The notes: generated from the sequence alone by a model not told the origin. A DNA stretch of 15,286 nucleotides from RGIG6291 sp964602275 (GCA_964602275.1 CAZRQF010000023.1:1-15286); one strand, 5' to 3'. Shown: positions 1 through 6,872, counted from the first letter of the stretch. Numbers and translations are program-made.

Positions 1-374
1 ATAAAGAAGAAAATAGACAAGCTAGAATTGAAAGAAAAAAAGAAAAGATTTGTAATATGTTTTCGGATAAATCATTTTGTAAATTAATTTTGGTGGATAA
101 TAAAGAGTTAGTAGGCTTTATTTCTCTTTTTCCTGAAGATTGTGAAGAAGAAAGAGATTTAACGCCATGGTATGCAACAATGTATGTGAAAAAGGAATAT
201 AGGAAACATGGATATTCTCGAATGTTAAATGATGCTATATTGAAAGAAGCTAAAGGTAGAGGTTTTGAAAGAGTGTATTTAAAAACAAATTTAAAGAATT
301 ATTACGAAAAGTTTGGAGCTGTTTTTGTTAAACAATTAAAATCTGATGAAAATTTATATAAATTTGAGCTTTAA
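1..374 (+). CDS. GNAT family N-acetyltransferase, 5' end cut off by window
   Basis: About 123 residues are visible. The frame stays open from base 3, with no stop before the first ATG at 57, so the gene very probably begins upstream of the window and the ATG at 57 is internal. The visible part has the acetyl-CoA-binding core of the GNAT fold: a beta strand (YATMYV), then the R/Q-x-x-G-x-G/A-like pyrophosphate loop seen here as YRKHGYS, then a helix with LNDAILKEAK. A later strand and helix (VYLKTN, NYYEKFGA) form the usual C-terminal GNAT half. Such enzymes move an acetyl group from acetyl-CoA to an amine, but the substrate cannot be read here. No strong terminator follows the stop. The family call is fairly sure; the specificity is unknown. 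Confidence 0.8.
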   Translation, partial: KEENRQARIERKKEKICNMFSDKSFCKLILVDNKELVGFISLFPEDCEEERDLTPWYATMYVKKEYRKHGYSRMLNDAILKEAKGRGFERVYLKTNLKNYYEKFGAVFVKQLKSDENLYKFEL

Positions 375-480
375 TAAAAATTTTAAGTATGATATGGAAA
401 TGTGAGATACTATAATGAAGAAAAATAGGATGACAAAAATTATGGAGTTATTAATAATCTGATAATTATAGACTTTTAAA

Positions 481-530
481 TTGCATTGACATTGTTTTTT
501 ATGGGCATTAGTAAAAGTTTATGATAAAAG
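481..530 (+). promoter_or_regulatory. Weak candidate promoter region upstream of the helicase gene
   Basis: A perfect -35 hexamer TTGACA lies at 486-491, but 17 bases downstream there is only TAGTAA, a poor -10. An alternative is TGGGCA (502-507), 17 bases, then TAAAAG (525-530) preceded by TGA. That one would start transcription only a few bases before the ATG. Neither is convincing. An isolated TATAAT also sits at 411-416. Confidence 0.3.
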
Positions 531-541
531 CGAGATGAAAT

Positions 542-3259
542 ATGGATATAGAAAGATATTTAATAATGTTAAAAGGCGAAGACAAGACAGATAAGATTAA
601 AAGTTATGAATATGTAGACGGATGGAAAGTTAATGTAAAATTTTATAATCAAGATAAGGTGTACAATTATGCTAAAAATAATTTTCAGTTTTATTCGAAT
701 CCGATAGAAATAAGTATAGATGAAGTTTCCAAAACTTTAGTAGATGGAAATATTTCTAATGTGAATAAAATTTTAAAGTTTGATTGTTATTGCCGAATTA
801 TTTTCAATAATGGATCTTACAAAACTGTTTCGGTTGGAAATTTGAAATTAAATGAAAAAATGACCGAAATTTCTGAGGACAAATTTAATTATTTTAAAGA
901 TATTTCTAGAGTTGTTAGTGTTAGAACGGATAATGGAACGGCACTATTAACTATGGAATATGAAAAGGTAAATTTTGTTGAAAAAGATACGGCTTTATAC
1001 CAATATCTAAATCCTAAAAGTGATGAAACACAGAGAAAACCAAAAGGAACATCATTAATATTTCCTTTTGGTTCAAACAAATCACAATACAAGGCTGTCG
1101 AAAATGCAATGAATAATCAAATTAGTGTAATAGAAGGTCCTCCTGGTACTGGAAAAACGCAAACTATTTTAAATATTATATCTAATATAATTATTCGTGG
1201 CAAAACGGTTGCGGTAGTATCCAACAATAATGAAGCAACAGCAAATGTGTTTGAAAAATTAAAAGAAAATGGATATGAGTTTATTTGTGCCACATTGGGT
1301 AAAAAAGAAAATAAGGAGAGTTTCATAGAGAGTCAAACAGGAATATATCCTGATATAAAAATCGAAACACCAGTTAAAATAAAAGAGATTACAGATTTAA
1401 ATGATACACTTTTTGAAACTTTTGGATTAAAGAATACTAGGGCTACTTCAAAAGAGTTGCTCGAAGAAATAAGGGTTCAACACGAATATTTTAATAAAAA
1501 TGAGTCTGTTTCAGATATTTTCAAAGTTAAGAGTGTACTTGATTTGAAATCAAAGGAAGTTACCCAACTTCAAATTGAACTTGAAGATATGGAAAGAAAA
1601 TATGGAAAAATAAATTTTTGGTTTAAATTAAAATCTATTTTTTTATTTGGAATTGGAGATTTTAGATTTTATAAATTGCCTATATCTAAAATAAAAAAAG
1701 TATTTAATAAGTTGTATTTTTTGACTAAGGAAAATGAATTGTTAAATCTTATAAATAAAACTACAGATACTTTGGATTTGTTGAAATCAGATGAGCTTTT
1801 AAAAGAATTAAAGAATAAATCTAATACATATTTGTTAGGTTATCTGAAAGATAAATATGCAGGAAAAGAATGTAGAAGAAAATATGAATTAAAAGATTTG
1901 TATTCTAATTCAGATGCATTTGTAAAAGATTATCCAGTTGTTTTTAGCACTACATATTCTATCAAGGAATGTTTAAGTCCGGATTTTAAATATGACTATA
2001 TTATAATGGATGAAGCATCGCAAGTTGATTTAATTACAGGAACATTAGCTTTGTCGTGTGCTAAGAACGCGGTTATAGTTGGCGATAGAAAACAATTGCC
2101 TAATGTTATTACAACCGATAATAAAAAAGAGATTGAGAATATAACGCGTAAATACAAAATTGCAGATAATTATAATTTTTTAAAGGAGTCTTTTTTGACT
2201 TCTGTAATAAACTCTATACCTAATGTACCAAATGTTTTGCTAAAAGAACATTATAGGTGTCATCCAAAGATTATTCAATTTTCAAATAAAAAGTTTTACA
2301 ATGATGAGCTTATTATTTTGACTGAAGATAATAATGAAAATGATGTTATGAAAGTATTTATTACTGCAGAAGGAAATCATGCTAGAGGACATTTTAATCA
2401 AAGACAGATAGAAGTTATTAGGGATGAGGTGTTACCAGATTTGAATAGTAAGGTAGGCTTTAATGAAATTGGTATAGTTTCACCATATAATGATCAAAAA
2501 AATGGATTAATAGCTTTAAAATTAGATGAGCAAATAAAGATAGATACAGTTCACAAATATCAAGGAAGAGAAAAAGACGCAATAGTTATTACCACGGTAG
2601 ATAATCAAATAAGTGACTTTGTTGATGATCCAAAATTGCTAAATGTTGCAGTAACTCGTGCAAAGAAATTTTTAAGACTTGTTGTATCGAAAGAAATAAG
2701 CGAAGGAAACGGAAATTTAAGTGATTTAATAAAATATATACAATATAACAATTTTGAATTGGTTGAAAGCAATTTGAAATCCATTTATGATTTGTTATAT
2801 AAATCCCAAAGGGAAGCAAGATTGAATTATTTGAAAGGCAAAAAACGAATATCGGAATATGATTCTGAAAACATTACTTATAATTTTATAAAAGAAATAA
2901 TTCAAAAAAATGAATGGAATAATATAGATGTTATAAATCATATACCACTAAGTGATTTGCTAAAAGATTTCAATTTATTAACGGAGAAAGAAAAGAAATA
3001 TGCTTCAAATGAATGGACACACATAGATTTTGTTGTTTATAACAAAATGGATAAAAAGATGTTTATGGCAATCGAAGTAGATGGCTACTACTTTCACAAA
3101 GAGGGGACAAAGCAAAGTGAAAGGGATGAATTAAAAGATTCTATATTGCAAAAATATAATGTTCCTCTTGTAAGATTAAAAACAACAGGAAGTGAAGAAG
3201 AAAAAATATTAGAGGAGAAAATAAAACAAATTTTTGAAGATAAAAAAGTTACCGTATAA
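542..3259 (+). CDS. SF1 (DNA2/NAM7-like) helicase fused to C-terminal PD-(D/E)XK-like nuclease
   Basis: The protein has 905 residues and a full set of SF1 helicase motifs: Walker A GPPGTGKT (199-206), motif II DEASQ (490-494), motif III GDRKQLP (514-520), motif IV HYRCHP (570-575), motif V VHKYQGRE (670-677) and motif VI VAVTRAKK (702-709). This is the AAA_11/AAA_12 arrangement of DNA2/NAM7/Upf1-like helicases. Residues 1-190 are an unassigned N-terminal region. About 280 residues, partly charged and probably helical, separate motifs Ia and II. The C-terminus looks like a restriction-endonuclease fold of the DUF2726/MTES_1575/Vsr-like group: D829 in HIDF, E845-V-D847-G, H852 and a later R861-D-x-x-K865. 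The protein is predicted to act on nucleic acid in the cytoplasm. Such fusions are often defence-related, but that is inference here. No good ribosome binding site precedes the ATG, so the start is moderately sure. Confidence 0.9.
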   Translation: MDIERYLIMLKGEDKTDKIKSYEYVDGWKVNVKFYNQDKVYNYAKNNFQFYSNPIEISIDEVSKTLVDGNISNVNKILKFDCYCRIIFNNGSYKTVSVGNLKLNEKMTEISEDKFNYFKDISRVVSVRTDNGTALLTMEYEKVNFVEKDTALYQYLNPKSDETQRKPKGTSLIFPFGSNKSQYKAVENAMNNQISVIEGPPGTGKTQTILNIISNIIIRGKTVAVVSNNNEATANVFEKLKENGYEFICATLGKKENKESFIESQTGIYPDIKIETPVKIKEITDLNDTLFETFGLKNTRATSKELLEEIRVQHEYFNKNESVSDIFKVKSVLDLKSKEVTQLQIELEDMERKYGKINFWFKLKSIFLFGIGDFRFYKLPISKIKKVFNKLYFLTKENELLNLINKTTDTLDLLKSDELLKELKNKSNTYLLGYLKDKYAGKECRRKYELKDLYSNSDAFVKDYPVVFSTTYSIKECLSPDFKYDYIIMDEASQVDLITGTLALSCAKNAVIVGDRKQLPNVITTDNKKEIENITRKYKIADNYNFLKESFLTSVINSIPNVPNVLLKEHYRCHPKIIQFSNKKFYNDELIILTEDNNENDVMKVFITAEGNHARGHFNQRQIEVIRDEVLPDLNSKVGFNEIGIVSPYNDQKNGLIALKLDEQIKIDTVHKYQGREKDAIVITTVDNQISDFVDDPKLLNVAVTRAKKFLRLVVSKEISEGNGNLSDLIKYIQYNNFELVESNLKSIYDLLYKSQREARLNYLKGKKRISEYDSENITYNFIKEIIQKNEWNNIDVINHIPLSDLLKDFNLLTEKEKKYASNEWTHIDFVVYNKMDKKMFMAIEVDGYYFHKEGTKQSERDELKDSILQKYNVPLVRLKTTGSEEEKILEEKIKQIFEDKKVTV

Positions 3260-3291
3260 AAAAATTAGAGTTAGGAAAAGCACTTTCTCCC

Positions 3292-3322
3292 ACCAGGCAA
3301 TTGTTGAAAATTGTCTGGTTTT
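3292..3322 (+). terminator. Hairpin after the helicase gene, overlapping the next promoter
   Basis: Bases 3292-3302 pair with 3309-3319 (11 bp with one G-U), leaving a 6-base loop. Four T follow (3319-3322). It begins 33 bases after the helicase stop. The short T-run makes it a moderate terminator, and its loop carries the start of the next promoter's -35 box. Confidence 0.6.
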
Positions 3323-3332
3323 ATGATAAAAT
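3304..3332 (+). promoter_or_regulatory. Promoter of the second GNAT gene
   Basis: The -35 is TTGAAA (3304-3309), the spacer is 17 bases and the -10 is TAAAAT (3327-3332), preceded by TGA as an extended -10. The -35 lies in the loop and inner stem of the preceding hairpin. It also places transcription start downstream of the TTG at 3301, so that codon cannot be the start of the GNAT gene. Confidence 0.7.
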
Positions 3333-3357
3333 ATCAAAAATTATGGTAATAGTAAAA

Positions 3358-3363
3358 AGGTGG
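3358..3363 (+). promoter_or_regulatory. Ribosome binding site fixing the GNAT start at 3373
   Basis: AGGTGG lies 9 bases before the ATG at 3373. It supports that start over the upstream in-frame codon at 3301. Confidence 0.75.
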
Positions 3364-3372
3364 GATTATAAT

Positions 3373-3945
3373 ATGGGAAATTTTAAAAAGTTAGTTGGCG
3401 ATAGGATATATTTGTCGCCTATGAATGCTTCGGATGAAGAGGTAAAGCAATTTACTGAGTGGATGAATAGTTTTAGCGTGACAGATTATACTGGGAAAAG
3501 TGCGAATGTAACAACTTTGCTTGGAGAGCGAGAGTGGCTTGAATCAATTTGCGTAAATGAAAAACAGCGTAATTTTAATATAATAGATTTAAGCAATGAC
3601 AAGTGTATTGGAACAGTGGGATTGATGCACTTTGATTGGGTAGCAAGAAGTGCTATTTTAGGAATTTTTATAGGTGACGAAAATTATAGAAGCAACGGTT
3701 ATGGCACAGAAGCTATAAAATTATTATTAGAATATGGATTTAAATATTTGAATCTTCACAGTATAAATTTAGAATTGCTTGCAGTAAATGAAAGAGCACA
3801 CAAATGTTATTTGAAATGTGGCTTTAAAGATACAGGTAGAAAGAGAGAGGCAATATTTTTAAACGGAAAATATTATGATAAGTTGCAAATGGATATTTTA
3901 GAAAGTGAATTTGAAGGGGAGTATATTAGAAATAAAGAAGTATAA
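3373..3945 (+). CDS. GNAT family N-acetyltransferase (RimJ/RimL-like)
   Basis: The protein has 190 residues from the ATG chosen by its ribosome binding site and promoter. It opens with GDRIYLSPM, typical of the Acetyltransf_3 (RimJ/RimL, SpeG-like) branch. The central strand LGIFIGDENY is followed by the acetyl-CoA loop YRSNGYGTEA (105-114; R106, G109, G111). The C-terminal signature NERAHKCYLKCGF (139-151) is also family-typical, with Y146 at the position often used as general acid. The expected role is cytoplasmic acetylation of a protein N-terminus, polyamine or small amine; the substrate is unknown. It has its own promoter and no clear terminator, so transcription may run on toward the next gene. 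No sequence similarity beyond the fold is obvious to the partial GNAT gene at the window start. Confidence 0.88.
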   Translation: MGNFKKLVGDRIYLSPMNASDEEVKQFTEWMNSFSVTDYTGKSANVTTLLGEREWLESICVNEKQRNFNIIDLSNDKCIGTVGLMHFDWVARSAILGIFIGDENYRSNGYGTEAIKLLLEYGFKYLNLHSINLELLAVNERAHKCYLKCGFKDTGRKREAIFLNGKYYDKLQMDILESEFEGEYIRNKEV

Positions 3946-4007
3946 GCTTGATAAGAGTACAAAATATTTATACTGAAAGGGATGAATATAATTAGTACCT
4001 ATTCAAC

Positions 4008-4036
4008 TTGACAAAATATGTAAACATATATATAAT
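4008..4036 (+). promoter_or_regulatory. Perfect-consensus sigma-A promoter of the 2H-phosphoesterase gene
   Basis: TTGACA (4008-4013), 17 bases, TATAAT (4031-4036): both boxes and the spacer match the ideal. Transcription should start near 4043, giving a leader of about 43 bases. This rules out translation from the TTG at 4008. Confidence 0.88.
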
Positions 4037-4073
4037 AAAAATGGTTTTGATGTATGATTTTTTTCTTGAAAAT

Positions 4074-4078
4074 GGAGG
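4074..4078 (+). promoter_or_regulatory. Ribosome binding site fixing the start at 4086
   Basis: GGAGG, 7 bases before the ATG at 4086, selects that start over the in-frame codons at 4008, 4041 and 4050. Confidence 0.85.
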
Positions 4079-4085
4079 GAAAAGT

Positions 4086-4856
4086 ATGAATCGAGAAACT
4101 TTTTTGTCGGTTGCAAGTGGCGTTGATATGCACTCATATGAAAGTCTTGAAAGTTTTGTAGATCGTATTTTCTCGTTTGAAAAGTTGGAGTTTTCATTTG
4201 GAACGGATGTGTTTTCGCCTAATGCCTCAGTAAGAAATAAAGTTGAAGATGATAGAAGTTTTAAAACTTTTATTGGTGATACAATTGTATTTGAACTAAA
4301 AGATGAAGACAAAAAAATACTTTATGATAGGTATGTAAAACCTTTTTATGAGGAAGTGCCACAATGTTTTGCTGAGAAACTAAGGGAAGATACATTACAT
4401 ATGACATTGCATGATTTAAATGCAACTAATAATGTAGATGATGTTAAAACTTTAAGTGAAATATTTAAAACTGAGCTTAAAGTAAAGGCTTTGATTGATA
4501 AATTGAAGTTAAGCTCATATACAATAAAGATGTCTACAACATGCGTTTTTAATATGGTAAATACAAGTCTTGTTTTGGGCCTTGTGCCGAAAGAGGAAGA
4601 GGATTACGAAAAGTTGATGTATTTGTATAGTAAAATAGAAGCAATTCACAAATTGCCATATCCGTTTACACCACATATTACGCTTGCATATTTTAATCAA
4701 AATACTTTTGAGGGAGAAACTTTAAAAAAGATTGAATGCATGGCAAACTACTTAAATAAAGCGACTTATACGGTTGAACTTTCAACTGATAGATTGTTTT
4801 ATCAAAAGTTTATTAGTATGAACGATTATTTTAATATTTTACCTTTTGTAAAATAA
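4086..4856 (+). CDS. 2H-phosphoesterase-like (LigT/CPDase fold) protein
   Basis: The protein has 256 residues. Two H-x-T-hydrophobic motifs, LHMTL (H105, T107) and PHITL (H197, T199), are 92 residues apart. This is the signature of the 2H phosphoesterase superfamily (LigT, 2',3'-cyclic nucleotide phosphodiesterases, AKAP18-like), where the two His-x-Thr/Ser pairs face each other across a bilobed active site and hydrolyse cyclic phosphate bonds in RNA ends or small nucleotides. The first about 60 residues lie outside the usual core. There is no signal peptide, so it is cytoplasmic. A very strong promoter and ribosome binding site suggest it is well expressed. It ends in a terminator shared with the convergent dehydrogenase gene. 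The true substrate is unknown; RNA 2',3'-cyclic phosphate or a cyclic nucleotide are both possible. Confidence 0.78.
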   Translation: MNRETFLSVASGVDMHSYESLESFVDRIFSFEKLEFSFGTDVFSPNASVRNKVEDDRSFKTFIGDTIVFELKDEDKKILYDRYVKPFYEEVPQCFAEKLREDTLHMTLHDLNATNNVDDVKTLSEIFKTELKVKALIDKLKLSSYTIKMSTTCVFNMVNTSLVLGLVPKEEEDYEKLMYLYSKIEAIHKLPYPFTPHITLAYFNQNTFEGETLKKIECMANYLNKATYTVELSTDRLFYQKFISMNDYFNILPFVK

Positions 4857-4868
4857 GAAAGTGAAAAC

Positions 4869-4899
4869 AAAAATCGCACAAATTTTGTGCGATTTTTTT
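4869..4899. terminator. Bidirectional terminator between convergent genes
   Basis: Bases 4873-4881 (core ATCGCACA) pair with 4885-4893 (TGTGCGAT) around a 3-base loop, extended by A-T pairs on both sides. Seven T follow on the plus strand (4893-4899) and five A precede (4869-4873), so it can serve the plus-strand phosphoesterase gene and the minus-strand dehydrogenase gene. Confidence 0.88.
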
Positions 4900-4915
4900 A
4901 ATGCTTATATAAAAA

Positions 4916-5638
4916 TTAAATTACCCAACCACCATTAGGCGAAAGAACTTGACCTGTTATATAGTTTGCGTTATCGCTTGCAAGAAATAGTGCAAGGTTT
5001 GCAACATCATCTGCAGAGCCAATTCTGCCTAGTGGTATTTGGTCTGTAATTGCATTTAATTCTTCCATAGAGTAGTCGGCTACCATGTCGGTCATAATTA
5101 TTCCGGGTGCGATGCTATTTACTTGTATATTGCAAGGACCAACTTCTTTTGCAAGAGATTTTGTCATGCCAATAACTCCAGCTTTTGAAGTAGAATAAGC
5201 AACTTCGCATGAAGCACCAGTCATTCCCCAAATAGAAGAAATGTTAATTATTTTCCCAGACTTTCTTTCAATCATACCTGGCAAAACTGCTTGAGTACAA
5301 TTAAACACTCCATTTAAATTTACATCCATAATTTTTTGCCATTCCTCAAAAGGTAAATCTTGAAATAGACCTGAAGAAGAAATTCCGGCGTTATTAATAA
5401 GCACATCAATTTTACCAAAGTTTTCAATGGTATAGTTAACCATATTTATAACTTTATTTCGGTCAGAAACATCTGCCCCATAAACTTTCACATTGTTTAA
5501 TTCATTTGCTATTTGATTTGCAATATCTTCTGATTTATTAAAGTTAAGTAATACATTGTAGCCAGCTTGTGAAAATTTATATACAATGGCCTTTCCAATT
5601 CCACGAGAACCACCTGTAATTAAAACAGTTTTGTTCAT
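4916..5638 (-). CDS. Short-chain dehydrogenase/reductase, FabG-like
   Basis: The protein has 240 residues and is a classical SDR. The nucleotide-binding loop is TGGSRGIG (8-15), the structural motif NNAG is at 82-85, and the catalytic set is N107, S135, Y148 and K152 (S-x12-Y-x3-K). The PG motif and following region (P178, G179) are also in place. This matches 3-oxoacyl-ACP reductases (FabG), which reduce beta-ketoacyl-ACP with NADPH in fatty acid synthesis. However, no other fab gene is near, so another carbonyl or alcohol substrate is equally possible. The start at 5638 is fixed by an AGGGGGA ribosome binding site 5 bases upstream; the frame stays open further upstream but through a terminator hairpin. 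No separate promoter is evident, so it may depend on read-through from the CBM25-like gene. Confidence 0.92.
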   Translation of the reverse strand: MNKTVLITGGSRGIGKAIVYKFSQAGYNVLLNFNKSEDIANQIANELNNVKVYGADVSDRNKVINMVNYTIENFGKIDVLINNAGISSSGLFQDLPFEEWQKIMDVNLNGVFNCTQAVLPGMIERKSGKIINISSIWGMTGASCEVAYSTSKAGVIGMTKSLAKEVGPCNIQVNSIAPGIIMTDMVADYSMEELNAITDQIPLGRIGSADDVANLALFLASDNANYITGQVLSPNGGWVI

Positions 5639-5643
5639 AAAAA

Positions 5644-5650
5644 TCCCCCT
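5644..5650 (-). promoter_or_regulatory. Ribosome binding site fixing the dehydrogenase start at 5638
   Basis: On the minus strand AGGGGGA lies 5 bases before the ATG (5638-5636). It supports the 240-residue form rather than an N-terminal extension to 5728. Confidence 0.75.
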
Positions 5651-5654
5651 AATT

Positions 5655-5692
5655 TTTAAAAAAATTAAAGGTCGCATTTTAGTGCGACCTTT
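5655..5692 (-). terminator. Hairpin between the CBM25-like and dehydrogenase genes
   Basis: Bases 5667-5676 pair perfectly with 5683-5692 (10 bp, core GGTCGCA/TGCGACC) around a 6-base loop. On the minus strand the stem is followed by AA and then seven T. It starts 6 bases after the CBM25-like stop. The two A before the T-run may make it a partial terminator or attenuator ahead of the dehydrogenase gene. Confidence 0.75.
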
Positions 5693-5697
5693 GTATT

Positions 5698-6159
5698 TTA
5701 TGCATTTTTTGCTTTTTTCTTTTTCCATTCTCCTGTAAAAGTATTTGATAAAAATACAACAGTTTTGTAAAATGCAAGTTTAATTTTTTTCATTAACAAA
5801 TAGCCTTTTTTTAGTCTAGGCACTTCAATAGCAGTAGAATCTACTTTGGCTACAGTAATTTCAACTTTTGAAATTGGAGCCGTATAGTTTTGAGCATTGT
5901 TATTATCCCAGTTATTTTCACCATCTCTAAAACAGAAATTAATATCGTCAGAAGAATTTAATGTGATTTCAGTTTCATAATAGTCATTTACTTTTTCAAG
6001 CTTTAACTCTTGTAAATTATCCCATAAAAGACCAAAGCCAAAATGAACATATATGTCTGAAGCACCATTTTCTACTAGTGAACCTTTATATGTAAGTTTA
6101 ACAGTTCTTCCTTCTATTAATTTGTCTGTATCAAAAAAAACAGTATCACTAATTGTCAC
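5698..6159 (-). CDS. Stand-alone CBM25-like carbohydrate-binding protein
   Basis: The protein has 153 residues and starts at GTG 6159, with AAGGAG 9 bases upstream. Residues about 17-97 resemble a CBM25/CBM53 starch- or glycogen-binding beta-sandwich: VKLTYKG, IYVHFGFG..W (H39, W46), ETEITL, INFCFRDGENNWDNN (F78, W84) and NY. His and two Trp are the kind of residues that contact glucan in CBM25. No signal peptide and no catalytic domain are present, so it should act inside the cell, perhaps on glycogen. Residues 116-153 are different: a hydrophobic, Lys-spaced stretch (LLMKKIKLAFYKTVVFLS) followed by EWKKKKAKNA, which could be an amphipathic membrane- or nucleic-acid-binding tail. It has its own promoter and lies upstream of the dehydrogenase gene. 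The family call is by pattern recognition; the function is unknown. Confidence 0.75.
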   Translation of the reverse strand: MTISDTVFFDTDKLIEGRTVKLTYKGSLVENGASDIYVHFGFGLLWDNLQELKLEKVNDYYETEITLNSSDDINFCFRDGENNWDNNNAQNYTAPISKVEITVAKVDSTAIEVPRLKKGYLLMKKIKLAFYKTVVFLSNTFTGEWKKKKAKNA

Positions 6160-6168
6160 TCGAACTCA

Positions 6169-6174
6169 CTCCTT
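6169..6174 (-). promoter_or_regulatory. Ribosome binding site supporting a GTG start
   Basis: AAGGAG on the minus strand lies 9 bases before GTG 6159-6157. No nearby in-frame ATG competes. Confidence 0.75.
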
Positions 6175-6204
6175 ATTATCTTTTGTTTAATTATTCATAC
6201 AAAG

Positions 6205-6233
6205 ATTATATAATTAATAAAAAAAAATAGCAA
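6205..6233 (-). promoter_or_regulatory. Promoter of the CBM25-like gene
   Basis: Minus strand: TTGCTA (6233-6228), 17 bases, TATAAT (6210-6205). The leader is about 40 bases to the GTG. It lies between the S24 regulator stop and this gene, so the CBM25-like gene can be transcribed alone. No hairpin terminator is seen after the regulator. Confidence 0.7.
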
Positions 6234-6247
6234 CATTTTTTTGAAAA

Positions 6248-6814
6248 TTAATATGCAATAATTTTTCCGATAATATCTAGTGAATCATTAGCGGTAATTA
6301 TAACATCTTCGTAATTAGCATTTTCAGCATGTAATCTAATTCCGTTACTTGTAGCAAAAAATTCTCTGATTATAGTTTTACCATTTAAAACGGCGATACA
6401 AATATCACCGTTTTGTATAAATGATGTATATTTTACATGCAGTAAAGAACCCTTAGCAATAAGCGGTGTCATAGAATCATCAGGCATACGAGTTATAAAT
6501 GAAACAGATTCAGAAAGTTTTGGACATTCGATAAGTGAAATATTTTCGGCATACAAAACTTTACTTGTAGGTGTATATTGCGTAACATCATATTCTGCAT
6601 TTTCATCGGATAGAGAATTTTGCAGTAAAGATAGCATAAAATCGTAAGACAAATCTAATTCTCTACAAATTTTAGCAAGTACAGTCCTGCTAGGATTTCT
6701 TTCACCTTTTTCGATATGCGTTAAAAAGCCAACATTAATATCAACAGCTTTTGCCAAGTCTGTTGATGACATTTTTCTATTTAATCGTTCTTGCCTAATA
6801 ACTTTACCAATCAT
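6248..6814 (-). CDS. XRE-type HTH regulator with LexA-like S24 domain, catalytic Lys replaced
   Basis: The protein has 188 residues. Residues 3-57 are a Cro/C1-type helix-turn-helix (VIRQERLNRKMSSTDLAK, then INVGFLTHIEKGERNPS as recognition region). Residues about 85-188 are a LexA/C1 peptidase S24 fold: the nucleophile motif appears as MPDDSMTP (S114), followed by NGDICIAVLNGKTIIREFF. In active members the strand after the turn reads like T-V-K-R; here the Lys position is R150. No Ala-Gly or Cys-Gly cleavage site is seen in the linker. It is therefore likely a repressor that does not self-cleave, with the S24 fold used for dimerisation. AAGGAG lies 6 bases before the ATG. It is transcribed divergently from a small XRE gene and may control both. 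It resembles a phage repressor, but no phage genes accompany it. Confidence 0.9.
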   Translation of the reverse strand: MIGKVIRQERLNRKMSSTDLAKAVDINVGFLTHIEKGERNPSRTVLAKICRELDLSYDFMLSLLQNSLSDENAEYDVTQYTPTSKVLYAENISLIECPKLSESVSFITRMPDDSMTPLIAKGSLLHVKYTSFIQNGDICIAVLNGKTIIREFFATSNGIRLHAENANYEDVIITANDSLDIIGKIIAY

Positions 6815-6843
6815 AAAAAACTCCTTCTAAAATTATTAAATTC

Positions 6844-6872
6844 ATTATATAAGAACGAGCTAAAATTGTCTA
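6844..6872 (-). promoter_or_regulatory. Promoter of the S24 regulator gene
   Basis: Minus strand: TAGACA (6872-6867), 17 bases, TATAAT (6849-6844); 11 of 12 box positions match consensus. It faces away from the promoter of the small XRE gene, with 31 bases between the two -35 boxes. Confidence 0.8.

Noticed and set aside
3301..3372. N-terminal extension of the second GNAT from a TTG at 3301
   Set aside because: The codon lies inside the terminator hairpin and upstream of the promoter's -10. A good ribosome binding site supports ATG 3373.
4008..4085. N-terminal extension of the 2H phosphoesterase from a TTG at 4008
   Set aside because: That TTG is the first half of the perfect -35 box; translation starts at ATG 4086 behind GGAGG.
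5639..5728. N-terminal extension of the dehydrogenase to 5728
   Set aside because: It would translate the hairpin and overlap the CBM25-like gene. SDR proteins start close to the TGGSRGIG loop, and a ribosome binding site supports 5638.
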